DNA of 39,755 nt. Origin: an uncultured Prevotella sp. GTDB lineage: Bacteria > Bacteroidota > Bacteroidia > Bacteroidales > Bacteroidaceae. The notes beneath the pieces were generated by a model, which was given only the letters and a program-made list of their open reading frames with translations, ran no database searches and was not told where the DNA came from. The stretch spans positions 1-39,755 of the forward strand of contig ONTZ01000028.1 in NCBI GenBank assembly GCA_900320905.1, read 5' to 3'. A program made the position numbers and the translations under genes. Of the stretch, positions 6,562 through 14,001 are shown in pieces; within the stretch, counting starts at the first letter, position 1; the number at the start of each line of letters is the position of its first letter.

Positions 6562-7371
6562 ATGATCGACTTTACTGAAGAACAGATACAGCGCTATTCG
6601 CGGCACATCCTGTTGCAGGATGTCGGCGTGGAAGGACAAGAGAAGATAATGAACGCACGTGTGCTCGTGGTAGGTGCTGGCGGACTGGGGGCTCCGGTAT
6701 CGCTCTACCTCGCTGCGGCGGGCATAGGTACCATTGGTATCGTGGATGCCGATGTGGTGGACCTAAGTAATCTGCAGCGCCAGGTGATTCATTTCACGAA
6801 GGACATAGGTGTGCCAAAGGTGAAGAGTGCCGAAGAGAAGATCAAGGCCATCAACCCTGATGTGAAGGTGGATACCTACTATGAGTTCCTTGACTCATCA
6901 AATGCGCTCGATATCATCAAGGAGTACGACTTTATCGTCGACGGTACAGACAATTTCCCCGTAAAATTTCTTATCAACGATGCCTGTGTGATGGCTGGCA
7001 AGCCTTTCTCACATGGTGGTATCCTGCGTTTCAACGGGCAGACGTTTACCCATCTGCCTAACACGGCCTGCTACCGTTGTATGTTCAAAGAACCGCCTCC
7101 CGCAGGAGCCGTTCCCACCTGTTCGCAGGCAGGGGTATTAGGTGCCATCGCCGGTATGCTCGGCACTATTCAGGCTGCTGAGACGTTGAAGTACTTTACG
7201 GGCATCGGCGAGTTATTAACAAATCGTCTGCTCACTTTCGACGCCAAAACTATGCAGTTCCGTACGGTGCCCGTGAAGCATCGCGACTCATGCGCCATCT
7301 GTGGTAGCAACCCCACTATCGATCATTTGATAGACTACGAACAGGCCGCGTGCGACCTGAAGAACCACTGA
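6562..7371 (+). CDS. ThiF/MoeB/HesA-family sulfur-carrier adenylyltransferase (HcyF-like)
   Basis: An E1-like enzyme that adenylates the C-terminal glycine of the sulfur carrier. From the ATG at 6562 it has 269 residues. The nucleotide-binding loop GAGGLG is at 38-43, NLQRQ at 70-74, the candidate catalytic cysteine is C187 in VPTCSQAGVLG, and zinc ligands are CYRC (170/173) and CAIC (244/247). There is no C-terminal rhodanese domain, so sulfur must come from another donor such as the TusA/DsrE proteins or the desulfurase. An upstream in-frame ATG at 6538 is possible, but MIDFTEEQIQRYSRH is the usual family start. It follows the carrier gene closely. Confidence 0.9.
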   Translation: MIDFTEEQIQRYSRHILLQDVGVEGQEKIMNARVLVVGAGGLGAPVSLYLAAAGIGTIGIVDADVVDLSNLQRQVIHFTKDIGVPKVKSAEEKIKAINPDVKVDTYYEFLDSSNALDIIKEYDFIVDGTDNFPVKFLINDACVMAGKPFSHGGILRFNGQTFTHLPNTACYRCMFKEPPPAGAVPTCSQAGVLGAIAGMLGTIQAAETLKYFTGIGELLTNRLLTFDAKTMQFRTVPVKHRDSCAICGSNPTIDHLIDYEQAACDLKNH

Positions 7372-7415
7372 TTCTTTTCAACCACGAATTTCACTAAATA
7401 AACGAATTATATTGA

Positions 7416-7814
7416 ATGTACATTCCACAGAATATCATTGATGAATTGATTAGCCAGGCCCGGCAGGACGCACCCAACGAGACATGCGGTTACCTGCTGG
7501 GCACCAGCGGCCCTGACGGCGATGTCGTGACAGAGCACTACTGGATGGAGAACATCGACCACTCCCCAGAGCATTTCTCCTTCGCGCCCAAGGATCAGTT
7601 TGCTGCACTGAGATACGCTCGAAGCAAGGGTCTGAAGATTCTCGCCAACTGGCATAGCCATCCTGCCTCGCCCTCGCGCCCTTCGCAGGAAGACCTGCGC
7701 TTGGCCAACGATCCCACCATCCGCTATGCCATCCTCTCGCTCCATGAGGGCGTTCATCTGAACTCCTTCAAGATCCTGAATGGCGAAGTCGTGGACAAAG
7801 AAGTACATCTATAA
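7416..7814 (+). CDS. JAMM/MPN+ metalloprotease (Mov34 family; HcyD/Mec-like)
   Basis: A 132-residue zinc metalloprotease with a complete JAMM motif: E22 in NETCGYLLG, then H80-x-H82-x7-S90-x2-D93 in WHSHPASPSRPSQED. Bacterial stand-alone JAMM proteins next to ThiS-like carriers either trim residues after the carrier's GG (HcyD, QbsD) or release an amino acid made on the carrier (Mec+ acting on CysO-cysteine). The TVK tail on the adjacent carrier favours maturation, but both roles are possible. It lies 44 bp downstream of the ThiF-like gene and 12 bp upstream of serine O-acetyltransferase. Confidence 0.9.
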   Translation: MYIPQNIIDELISQARQDAPNETCGYLLGTSGPDGDVVTEHYWMENIDHSPEHFSFAPKDQFAALRYARSKGLKILANWHSHPASPSRPSQEDLRLANDPTIRYAILSLHEGVHLNSFKILNGEVVDKEVHL

Positions 7815-7826
7815 TCAGGAGATGTT

Positions 7827-8744
7827 ATGGACACAAAAACTATAGAAATACTCGAACGTAATGTCCGTCAACTGTCGCGCCAGACGGAACAGGAAACACG
7901 TATGATGCCACAGACGGAAGCATCACTGCCCTCTGTGGAACAGGTGAAGAAAATCATCAATCTGGTGAAAAGCATCATCTTTCCTGACTACTTCAATAAG
8001 CGGCAATGCCATGAGACCATCCGCTCTTACAACATTGGCGTTCACATGGAAGAGCTGCTTCAAACACTGGCAAGACAGATATCCTACGGCCTTCAGTTTG
8101 GCGAGAAAAGCGAGGCCATCACGACGAGACAGCAGGTACAGGATAAGGCCAGAGACTTGGCATTGCAACTGATTGATGCACTGCCTGAAATCAAACGGTT
8201 GCTCTATACTGACGTGCAGGCCATGTTCGACAACGACCCTGCTGCCATCAACTATGGCGAGATTATCTTCAGCTATCCTGTGACGAAAGCCATGATCCAC
8301 TATCGTATCGCTCATAAGCTACACGAACTGCAGGTGCCTGTCATTCCACGCATCATCACCGAGTTGGCACACTCAGAAACGGGCATCGACATCCATCCCG
8401 GTGCGCAGATTGGCGAATACTTTGCCATTGATCATGGTACAGGCGTGGTTATCGGTGAGACCTGTATCATCGGCAGTCACGTGACGCTCTATCAGGGTGT
8501 GACGCTGGGTTCCAAGAGTTTCAAGAAAGACGCTGACGGAAACATGCTCAACATACCCCGTCATCCCATCATCGAGGACAATGTCACCATCTATAGCAAT
8601 GCCAGCATCCTGGGCCGTATCACCATCGGTCATGACTCCGTTATCGGCGGTAACATCTGGGTGACCCACGATGTTGCCCCCAACTCCCGCGTCCAGCAGT
8701 CGAAGGCCGTGGAAAGGCATTTTGAAGGAGGTCTGGGGATTTAA
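7827..8744 (+). CDS. cysE: Serine O-acetyltransferase
   Basis: It makes O-acetylserine from serine and acetyl-CoA, the first step of cysteine synthesis. The protein has 305 residues: a helical N-terminal domain (1-180) and a left-handed beta-helix built from hexapeptide repeats (~185-285). The active-site signature is GIDIHPGAQIGEYFAIDHGT (187-206), with D188/H190 and D202/H203, followed by VVIGETCIIG. The N-terminal part is longer than in enteric CysE and resembles the EpsC-type forms of Bacteroidetes. Its place in the sulfur-carrier operon supplies an acceptor for cysteine synthesis, renewing the desulfurase substrate. Confidence 0.93.
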   Translation: MDTKTIEILERNVRQLSRQTEQETRMMPQTEASLPSVEQVKKIINLVKSIIFPDYFNKRQCHETIRSYNIGVHMEELLQTLARQISYGLQFGEKSEAITTRQQVQDKARDLALQLIDALPEIKRLLYTDVQAMFDNDPAAINYGEIIFSYPVTKAMIHYRIAHKLHELQVPVIPRIITELAHSETGIDIHPGAQIGEYFAIDHGTGVVIGETCIIGSHVTLYQGVTLGSKSFKKDADGNMLNIPRHPIIEDNVTIYSNASILGRITIGHDSVIGGNIWVTHDVAPNSRVQQSKAVERHFEGGLGI

Positions 8745-8788
8745 TCATTTTTATTCATTTCATAGTGCAGAGTTTGCCGGAAAAGCAG

Positions 8789-8796
8789 TACCTTTG
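8789..8796 (+). promoter_or_regulatory. Candidate -7 element of ridA
   Basis: TACCTTTG lies 25 bp upstream of the ridA start. No TTG sits at the usual 20-bp distance, so the promoter may be weak, or ridA may also be read from the upstream operon. Confidence 0.35.
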
Positions 8797-8821
8797 TACC
8801 CGATAAAAACAGATTAGGTTT

Positions 8822-9199
8822 ATGAAAGCAATCAGTACAACAAAGGCTCCGGCTGCCATCGGTCCATATAGTCAGGGCATCAAAGTAGGGGATCTTGTAT
8901 ATACCTCTGGCCAGATTCCCATTGACCCAGTTACAGGAAACTTCGTTGAAGGAGGCATTAAGGAGCAGACGCGCCAGTCGTTGACCAACGTTCAGGCTAT
9001 TCTCAAAGAAGCCGGGCTGACGATGGGCAATGTCGTAAAGACAACGGTATTCATGGCCGATATGAACGATTTCGCAGATATGAATGCTGTCTATGCCGAC
9101 TTCTTCACAGAACCATATCCCGCCCGTTCTGCTGTTGCCGTCAAGACATTGCCGAAAGGGGCATTAGTTGAGATTGAAGTCGTAGCAGAAATAGTTTAG
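8822..9199 (+). CDS. ridA: RidA-family reactive-intermediate (enamine/imine) deaminase
   Basis: A 125-residue YjgF/YER057c/UK114 protein. RidA hydrolyses 2-aminoacrylate and related imines released by PLP enzymes acting on serine and cysteine, protecting other PLP enzymes. Family hallmarks are APAAIGPYSQGI near the N-terminus, TSGQIPIDPVTG (28-39), and the catalytic arginine R102 in YPARSAVAVKTLPKGALVEIE-type context. It follows serine O-acetyltransferase by 77 bp. Its presence fits a locus full of cysteine-handling PLP enzymes, though RidA is also a general housekeeping protein. Confidence 0.95.
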   Translation: MKAISTTKAPAAIGPYSQGIKVGDLVYTSGQIPIDPVTGNFVEGGIKEQTRQSLTNVQAILKEAGLTMGNVVKTTVFMADMNDFADMNAVYADFFTEPYPARSAVAVKTLPKGALVEIEVVAEIV

Positions 9200-9221
9200 A
9201 TTAGTATTTGTGGGCAACAGA

Positions 9222-9345
9222 CCATTTTGGGATTTCATTTATATGCCCCAAATCTGGGGGAAATTATTCCGACCTCGGAAAAACGTGCCTCAGATTCAGG
9301 GCAAATAATTCCGACCCCAGAAAATCTTGCCCTGGATTTAGGGCA
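9222..9345. repeat. Degenerate 41-bp tandem repeats, locus 1 (three units)
   Basis: Three diverged units start at 9222, 9263 and 9305. Each has a core like tgccccagattcaggg near its middle or end, partly palindromic (ccccaaatctggggg in unit 1). Units 2 and 3 also share attccgacc...gaaaa. Unit 1 shares ttcatttatatgccccaaat with the locus at 12670-12793. The rest of 9200-9600 holds only a gene remnant at 9483-9527 and a promoter; I see no other gene. Confidence 0.65.
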
Positions 9346-9482
9346 GACTTTTGCAGATCAGAAGCAATATGTGTTATAATTCTGACTGGTGTCTCCACTT
9401 CTGGAGCGTGATGATACAAAACTAACTCATCCAATCGGAAAACAAAAATGAATTGCCCGGAAACCCTGACTTGTCATGCCGT

Positions 9483-9527
9483 TCCGACTCATGTGTAGCA
9501 TCCATGGTCGATAAGGATTTGTCGTGA
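9483..9527 (+). pseudogene. 3'-end remnant of a DAACS symporter gene
   Basis: This segment encodes SDSCVASMVDKDLS followed by a stop, identical in protein sequence to the end of the symporter at 20943-22148. The four base differences within the coding part are all silent, including TGA instead of TAA. Similarity continues about 10 bp into the 3' flank and is lost upstream. It looks like the surviving tail of a paralogous gene, not a recent copy. Confidence 0.6.
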
Positions 9528-9585
9528 TTTAGTTAAACATGTTTAAGCGTTTGACAAAGAAACTGCAAGATAAAGAAAAAGTACC

Positions 9586-9593
9586 TACCTTTG
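9586..9593 (+). promoter_or_regulatory. -7 element upstream of the TonB receptor gene
   Basis: TACCTTTG lies 7 bp before the ATG at 9601, implying a very short or absent 5' leader if that ATG is used. No TTG lies 20 bp upstream (CTG is at that place). Confidence 0.45.
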
Positions 9594-9600
9594 CAGCCAA

Positions 9601-11586
9601 ATGATGAGCAAGAGATTCTTCGGCTGGATGATAGCCGCACTGCTGACTACTTCGGGGGCTTACGGACAGGTCACCGAAAGCACGGATAGTGTCTGGCGGG
9701 CAGAGCAGTTGCAGGAGGTAAGTGTGTCGGCTCATGGGACTCATGCTAAGACGAAGGGCCTCGGCAATACCGACTTCATCGGTAGCGTGGAATTGTTGCG
9801 GGCGGCATGCTGTAACCTCGGTGAGAGTTTTACCACCAATCCCTCTGTGGATGTGAACTATGCCGATGCAGCGACAGGTGCTCAGCAAATCAAACTATTG
9901 GGACTAAGCGGAACCTACGTGCAGATGCTCACCGAAAATATTCCCAACTATCGTGGTGCGGCGGCTCCCTATTCATTAGGCTATATCCCTGGGCCGTGGA
10001 TGCAGAGCATTCAGGTGTCGAAGGGTGCCTCGTCAGTGAAGAACGGTTACGAAAGCATCACGGGGCAGATTAATGTGGAGTTTAAGAAACCGCAGGCCAC
10101 ACCCTTTGCCGACGCGAATCTCTATTATAACACAAAGGGCAAGTTGGAGGCGAACCTTGGTGCGAACCTGCATCTGTCGGACCGTTGGAGCACGGCATTG
10201 TTGGGACACTACGAGATACTCGACAAAGTACACGACGAGAACGACGACGGCTTTGCTGATATGCCCAAGGTGCGACAGGGTTCGCTGATGAACCGTTGGG
10301 CGTGGGTCAGTGATAACTATATCTTCCAAGCAGCGATAAAAGGATTGAAGGAACATCGTGAGGGTGGGCAAATCGGGCATCATGACGAGGACTGCGCCTT
10401 CCACGATAACCCTTACCTTATCGACATTACCAACGAACGCTACGAGGCTTTCGCGAAGAATGCCTATATCTTCGACCAAGAACACGGCTCGAACATAGCG
10501 CTGATTCTCTCTGGTTCACTACATCATGAGAATGCGCTCTACGGCAAGAAACAATATAACACAGACCAACGCAACGGGTATGCCTCGCTGTTGTTCGAGA
10601 CAGATTTTAATGAACACCACAATCTATCCACTGGCGTAAGTCTAAACCACGACAAGTTTGACTTCGACGAAACCACATCTGGTGTCTATGCCCAATACAC
10701 ATTTAAGGTCGATGAACAGTTTACGCTGATGGGTGGTCTGCGTTGGAACCATAGTAATATCTACGGCGGCTTTGTCACCCCTCGTATGCACTTGAAGTAT
10801 TCTCCCAACGATATAGTGACCCTGCGCGGTTCTATCGGCAAGGGCTATCGCACCAACCATGTGATGGCGGAGTACAACTATCTGTTGGCCAGCGGTCGCG
10901 TGATGCTCATCGACAAAGATCTCGACCAAGAGGAAGCGTGGAACTACGGACTGAGTGCTGCCCTCAGCATCCCCATCGGTGAGCGGACGTTGAACCTCAA
11001 TGCAGAGTATTATTACACCACGTTCCTGCACCAGATGCTCGTCGATATGGACAGTAACCCTCACGCCGTCCACTTTACCAACCTCGTGGGTGACAGTTAC
11101 TCGCATACTTGGCAGGTGGAAGCAACCAGCGAACTCTTCGACGGGTTTACACTTTCTGCCACCTACCGCCGTACGAATGTCAAGTCAACCTACGGCGGTG
11201 TACTTCGCGAAAAGCCCCTGACCAACAAGTATAAAGGTCTTATCACTGCCCAGTATAAGCCGGGCTTGGGCAAATGGCAGTTTGATGCGACGTTGCAATT
11301 GAACGGTGGCGGGCGTATGCCAGATCCATATATTACTGGCGACGGCACCCCTTCGTGGGACAGCCGCTATAAGGGCTTTGAGCAACTGAACGCTCAAGTC
11401 ACCCGTTTCTTCCGCCATTGGAGCATCTATGCCGGTGGCGAGAACATCACAGGTCGCAAGCAAAAGAACCCCATCATTGCTGCTGACGATCCTTGGAGCA
11501 TGAACTTCGATGCCACGATGGTCTGGGGACCCGTCCACGGCGCCATCTATTATATAGGAATCAGATTAAATTGGGAAAAGATATGA
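9601..11586 (+). CDS. TonB-dependent outer-membrane receptor, probably for a metal ion or metal complex
   Basis: A 661-residue outer-membrane transporter with a signal peptide (MSKRFFGWMIAALLTTSGAYGQ). The TonB-box region lies near QLQEVSVSA. The plug has AACCNLGESFTTNPSVDVNY, AATGAQQIKLLGLSGTYVQM and SKGASSVKNGYESITGQINV, and the rest forms the beta-barrel, ending in an aromatic/hydrophobic strand. It lacks the CarboxypepD-like N-terminal domain of SusC proteins. Its stop overlaps the start of an HMA-domain gene in ATGA, indicating translational coupling. That pairing suggests copper or another soft metal as substrate; the ligand cannot be read from the sequence. Confidence 0.9.
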   Translation: MMSKRFFGWMIAALLTTSGAYGQVTESTDSVWRAEQLQEVSVSAHGTHAKTKGLGNTDFIGSVELLRAACCNLGESFTTNPSVDVNYADAATGAQQIKLLGLSGTYVQMLTENIPNYRGAAAPYSLGYIPGPWMQSIQVSKGASSVKNGYESITGQINVEFKKPQATPFADANLYYNTKGKLEANLGANLHLSDRWSTALLGHYEILDKVHDENDDGFADMPKVRQGSLMNRWAWVSDNYIFQAAIKGLKEHREGGQIGHHDEDCAFHDNPYLIDITNERYEAFAKNAYIFDQEHGSNIALILSGSLHHENALYGKKQYNTDQRNGYASLLFETDFNEHHNLSTGVSLNHDKFDFDETTSGVYAQYTFKVDEQFTLMGGLRWNHSNIYGGFVTPRMHLKYSPNDIVTLRGSIGKGYRTNHVMAEYNYLLASGRVMLIDKDLDQEEAWNYGLSAALSIPIGERTLNLNAEYYYTTFLHQMLVDMDSNPHAVHFTNLVGDSYSHTWQVEATSELFDGFTLSATYRRTNVKSTYGGVLREKPLTNKYKGLITAQYKPGLGKWQFDATLQLNGGGRMPDPYITGDGTPSWDSRYKGFEQLNAQVTRFFRHWSIYAGGENITGRKQKNPIIAADDPWSMNFDATMVWGPVHGAIYYIGIRLNWEKI

Positions 11587-11882
11587 GAACAAAAGCATTA
11601 TTCATCGTATTGGCATTCGTAAGCGTTTGCTTTGCAAAAGACATTAAGACCGTCGTACTGACCACAACCCCACAGATGCACTGCGCCAACTGTGAGAAGA
11701 AGATCAAGGAAAACATCCGCTTCGAGAAGGGTATCAAGAGCATCAAAACCAACCTCAACGACAAAACCGTCATCATCGAGTATGATGCTGACAAGACCAC
11801 CGTTCCCTCCATTATCGAGGGCTTTAAGAAAATCAAGTACGAGGCTAAAGAAGTGAAACCAACCAAAAAAGATAAGAAATGA
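11583..11882 (+). CDS. Exported heavy-metal-associated (HMA) domain protein
   Basis: A 99-residue protein with a signal-like N-terminus (MRTKALFIVLAFVSVCFAKD) and one HMA domain. The metal motif is M32-x-C34-x-x-C37 in PQMHCANCEKKIKEN, and the ferredoxin-like fold continues through KGIKSIKTNLNDKTVIIEYD. The lysine-rich tail (KEVKPTKKDKK) is unusual. HMA domains bind Cu(I) or similar ions. The gene overlaps both neighbours by ATGA, so it probably works in the periplasm with the receptor encoded just upstream. Confidence 0.9.
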   Translation: MRTKALFIVLAFVSVCFAKDIKTVVLTTTPQMHCANCEKKIKENIRFEKGIKSIKTNLNDKTVIIEYDADKTTVPSIIEGFKKIKYEAKEVKPTKKDKK

Positions 11883-12589
11883 GTAAAAAGACAGTATTAG
11901 TAACTGGTGCCAATAAGGGCATCGGCTTCGGAATTGCAAAACATCTCGGCCTGAGTGGCTGGCAAGTAATCATCGGTGCACGTGATGAGCAGCGTGCCAC
12001 AAAAGCTATCAATGAGTTGAAAACTGAGGGCATCGATGTGCTCGGATGGGTAAACATCGAATTGAAAGACCTCGATGGTATTGAAAAGGCTGCCAAGAAG
12101 ATCAACGAGAAATATCCAGAGTTGACACTGCTCGTGAACAATGCTGGTATTCCTGGCGATATGAGTGTGGACAGCGAACATACAGAAATCAGCGTGATTA
12201 AGGAGACCCTCGATGTGAATTTTGTCGGCACCTTCGCATTGACCAAGGCATTGATTCCTCTAATTGCCAAAAACGCAGGCCGTATCGCCAACGTCACCGT
12301 ACCCTCAGAAATCAGTCCTTACTGGCATCCGTTAGCCTACGTTGCCAGCAAAGCCGCCCAAAATGCCATGATGGGTGTGATGGCGATTGAATTCCAGCAG
12401 AGCAACACCCCTGTGGAAATCTTCTCCGTCCATCCAGGACCCACCACCACCGACCTGAACGGCAATATGGCTCTCCCAGGTTTCCACGACATCGAAACCG
12501 TAGGTCAGAAGTTTGCCGAACTCATCAACGACGGGCAAAACCATCAAGGTGAGTTTATCGAACTATATCCGATAGTCAAAGAAGACTAA
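11879..12589 (+). CDS. Short-chain dehydrogenase/reductase (SDR)
   Basis: A 236-residue classical SDR using NAD(P)H. The cofactor loop TGANKGIG is at 9-16, NNAG at 87-90, and the catalytic Y154-x-x-x-K158 in AYVASKAAQN. The serine lies near 143-146 (TVPSEIS). The ATGA overlap with the HMA gene places it in the same operon, but its substrate and link to metal uptake are unknown. Confidence 0.88.
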   Translation: MSKKTVLVTGANKGIGFGIAKHLGLSGWQVIIGARDEQRATKAINELKTEGIDVLGWVNIELKDLDGIEKAAKKINEKYPELTLLVNNAGIPGDMSVDSEHTEISVIKETLDVNFVGTFALTKALIPLIAKNAGRIANVTVPSEISPYWHPLAYVASKAAQNAMMGVMAIEFQQSNTPVEIFSVHPGPTTTDLNGNMALPGFHDIETVGQKFAELINDGQNHQGEFIELYPIVKED

Positions 12590-12620
12590 AAAAAATGGAA
12601 GCGGGTTGCGCTTCTAGTCT
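12583..12620 (+). terminator. Intrinsic terminator after the SDR gene
   Basis: Nested inverted repeats agacta (12583-12588)/tagtct (12615-12620) and gaagcg (12598-12603)/cgcttc (12609-12614) are followed by tttattcttt. Confidence 0.55.
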
Positions 12621-12669
12621 TTTATTCTTTCAATGAATAGGTGATTGCTCGGCCTGGATCCGGGAAAGG

Positions 12670-12793
12670 CCATTTAGAAATTTCATTTATATGCCCCAAA
12701 TTCAGGCAAACCATTTCAGAATCTCATTTATATGCCCCAGATCTGGGGGAACATTATGCACACCGTACATAAACGTGCCCCAGATTTCAGGCT
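12670..12793. repeat. Degenerate 41-bp tandem repeats, locus 2 (three units)
   Basis: Units start at 12670, 12711 and 12752. Units 1 and 2 share ccattt...tcatttatatgcccca, and unit 2 holds the perfect 14-bp palindrome ccccagatctgggg (12735-12748). Unit 3 has acgtgccccagatttcagg, matching unit 2 of the locus at 9222. Downstream similarity to locus 1 continues in patches (gaagc-atat; tgtcatgccgtt at 12837-12848). The 315-bp interval before tcdA holds no gene. Confidence 0.65.
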
Positions 12794-12904
12794 GATTTTT
12801 GCACCCCGGAAGCGATATATTTGAGATTTCCAGACATGTCATGCCGTTTCAAGAATGCCATGTTCCAGATTTCAGGCATTGAAATACTATTGCTGCAAAG
12901 TCTC

Positions 12905-13720
12905 TTATTGGTCTGCGAGGGATTTACAAATATCCTGTATGACAAGACCAGCGAGGGTGAAGCCGAAGATAGCGGTGATGTGGGAAAGGGTGCCGTTGAT
13001 TTGTGCTTTCAGGGAACACCATTCATGGTTCAGGAGATTTGGGTCACCTGGACCATTTTTTGCTTTGGGGCACATACACTGCTCTGTACCACAGGTAGCA
13101 TTATGGCCTTTGTTCTCCAATAATTCATCACTATAAACACACTGGAACTTGCGCTTGGGGAACTCTCCACGCGACTTAAACTTCTTACGGAGTGCACGAG
13201 CCAACGGGTCACCTTGCACCTTCCAGAACTCCGTTACATTGATGCGAGTAGGGTCGAGTTTCAGGGCGGCACCCATGGAGGAGAAGAGTTTGGAGGTGGA
13301 GAGTTGCGTTGCCATCAGGATAAGCAGGGCTTTGTCCTTCAACGAATCTATGGCATCAATGATGTAATCGTATGTATCGAGGCTGAAACTCTCTGCCGTA
13401 TCCTCATTGAATATCTGTTGCAAGGCTATGATTTCCGCAGAGGGATTGATGGCGAGCAAACGCTCTTTCAGTGCATCCACCTTTACCTGCCCTACGGTCA
13501 TGGTTGTCGCCATCAGTTGGCGGTTGATGTTGGTGATGCACACACGATCAGAGTCCACAATCGTCAACTGTCGGATGCCGCTGCGTACTAGACTCTCGGC
13601 GCACCACGATCCTACGCCGCCCACGCCAAAGATAATCACCCGCTTCTGGGCAATCTGTTCCATCGCCTCCTCGCCCAAAAGCAATTCTGAGCGTCTGAAT
13701 ATTGCATCTTGTATTGCCAT
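12905..13720 (-). CDS. tcdA: tRNA threonylcarbamoyladenosine dehydratase
   Basis: A 271-residue ThiF-fold enzyme that cyclises t6A37 of tRNA to ct6A in an ATP-dependent reaction. The N-terminus FRRSELLLGEEAMEQI, the ATP loop FGVGGVG (31-37) with SWCAESLVRSGI, and ITNINRQLMA are diagnostic of TcdA (YgdL/CsdL). A cysteine-rich stretch, ATCGTEQCMCPKAKNG, near residue 210 is an insertion common in Bacteroidetes forms. A -7 element (TACCTTTG, complement of 13741-13748) precedes it. In E. coli, TcdA works with the CsdA/CsdE desulfurase system, but this copy is transcribed alone, so I treat it as tRNA modification and not part of the sulfur-carrier pathway. Confidence 0.93.
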   Translation of the reverse strand: MAIQDAIFRRSELLLGEEAMEQIAQKRVIIFGVGGVGSWCAESLVRSGIRQLTIVDSDRVCITNINRQLMATTMTVGQVKVDALKERLLAINPSAEIIALQQIFNEDTAESFSLDTYDYIIDAIDSLKDKALLILMATQLSTSKLFSSMGAALKLDPTRINVTEFWKVQGDPLARALRKKFKSRGEFPKRKFQCVYSDELLENKGHNATCGTEQCMCPKAKNGPGDPNLLNHEWCSLKAQINGTLSHITAIFGFTLAGLVIQDICKSLADQ

Positions 13721-13740
13721 TTTCTGTCTATTTAACGCTG

Positions 13741-13748
13741 CAAAGGTA
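13741..13748 (-). promoter_or_regulatory. -7 element of tcdA
   Basis: TACCTTTG on the minus strand (complement of 13741-13748) lies about 20 bp before the tcdA start. No TTG is present at the usual upstream distance. The operator at 13796-13813 lies between this and the rightward promoter. Confidence 0.45.
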
Positions 13749-13795
13749 CTGTTTTTCTTCTAAAAATTCACGTAAAAAGCCCTAAAATTGCCTAA

Positions 13796-13813
13796 ATACC
13801 ATACTCATGGTAT
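13796..13813. promoter_or_regulatory. Second copy of the sulfur-operon dyad operator (ATACC-N8-GGTAT)
   Basis: ATACC at 13796-13800 and GGTAT at 13809-13813 are separated by 8 bp. The base after the right arm is G, as in the divergent operator, and 21 bp separate that G from TTG at 13836. Dyad, spacing and orientation match 6221-6242, whereas the 8-bp centre and the 21-bp linker differ, so only the functional positions are conserved. Confidence 0.65.
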
Positions 13814-13835
13814 GTGGAATGACATATCGAGGGGA

Positions 13836-13866
13836 TTGTGGGAGTGCGGAAATCGCCGTACCTTTG
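13836..13866 (+). promoter_or_regulatory. Promoter of the SusCD transport operon
   Basis: TTG at 13836-13838, a 20-bp spacer, and TACCTTTG at 13859-13866. The stretch ggaaatcgccgtaccttt matches the rightward sulfur-carrier promoter. Confidence 0.75.
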
Positions 13867-13955
13867 CAGCGTGATTCAATCACACTGCGAGTTCAGGCGG
13901 CGCCTCAGCAATTCGAATAAATTCGATTGCATTCGGCTTGCACTGACCTTGCACC
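13867..13955 (+). other. Conserved 5' leader related to that of the nanocompartment operon
   Basis: It starts cagcgtgattcaatcacact, as does the leftward leader at 6169, and keeps later blocks (tcaggc, cctc, ttgcactgac). The middle differs, with a local gaataaattcgatt segment. The interval 13956-14001 that follows is A/T-rich and holds no other signal. Confidence 0.5.
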
Positions 13956-14001
13956 GAAAGTGAAGTAATATTTAGGTTATTAATAAATAAAAAAGAGAGT
14001 T

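Noticed and set aside
6319-7371. Thiamine biosynthesis (thiS-thiF) reading of the carrier genes
   Set aside because: No thiG, thiH, thiC or thiE nearby, and the carrier's masked GG with a JAMM protease, serine acetyltransferase and sulfhydrylase points to amino-acid sulfur assimilation.
12821-13123. 100-residue frame upstream of and overlapping tcdA on the opposite strand
   Set aside because: Mostly antisense to tcdA and begins in repeat-related sequence; no promoter or domain.
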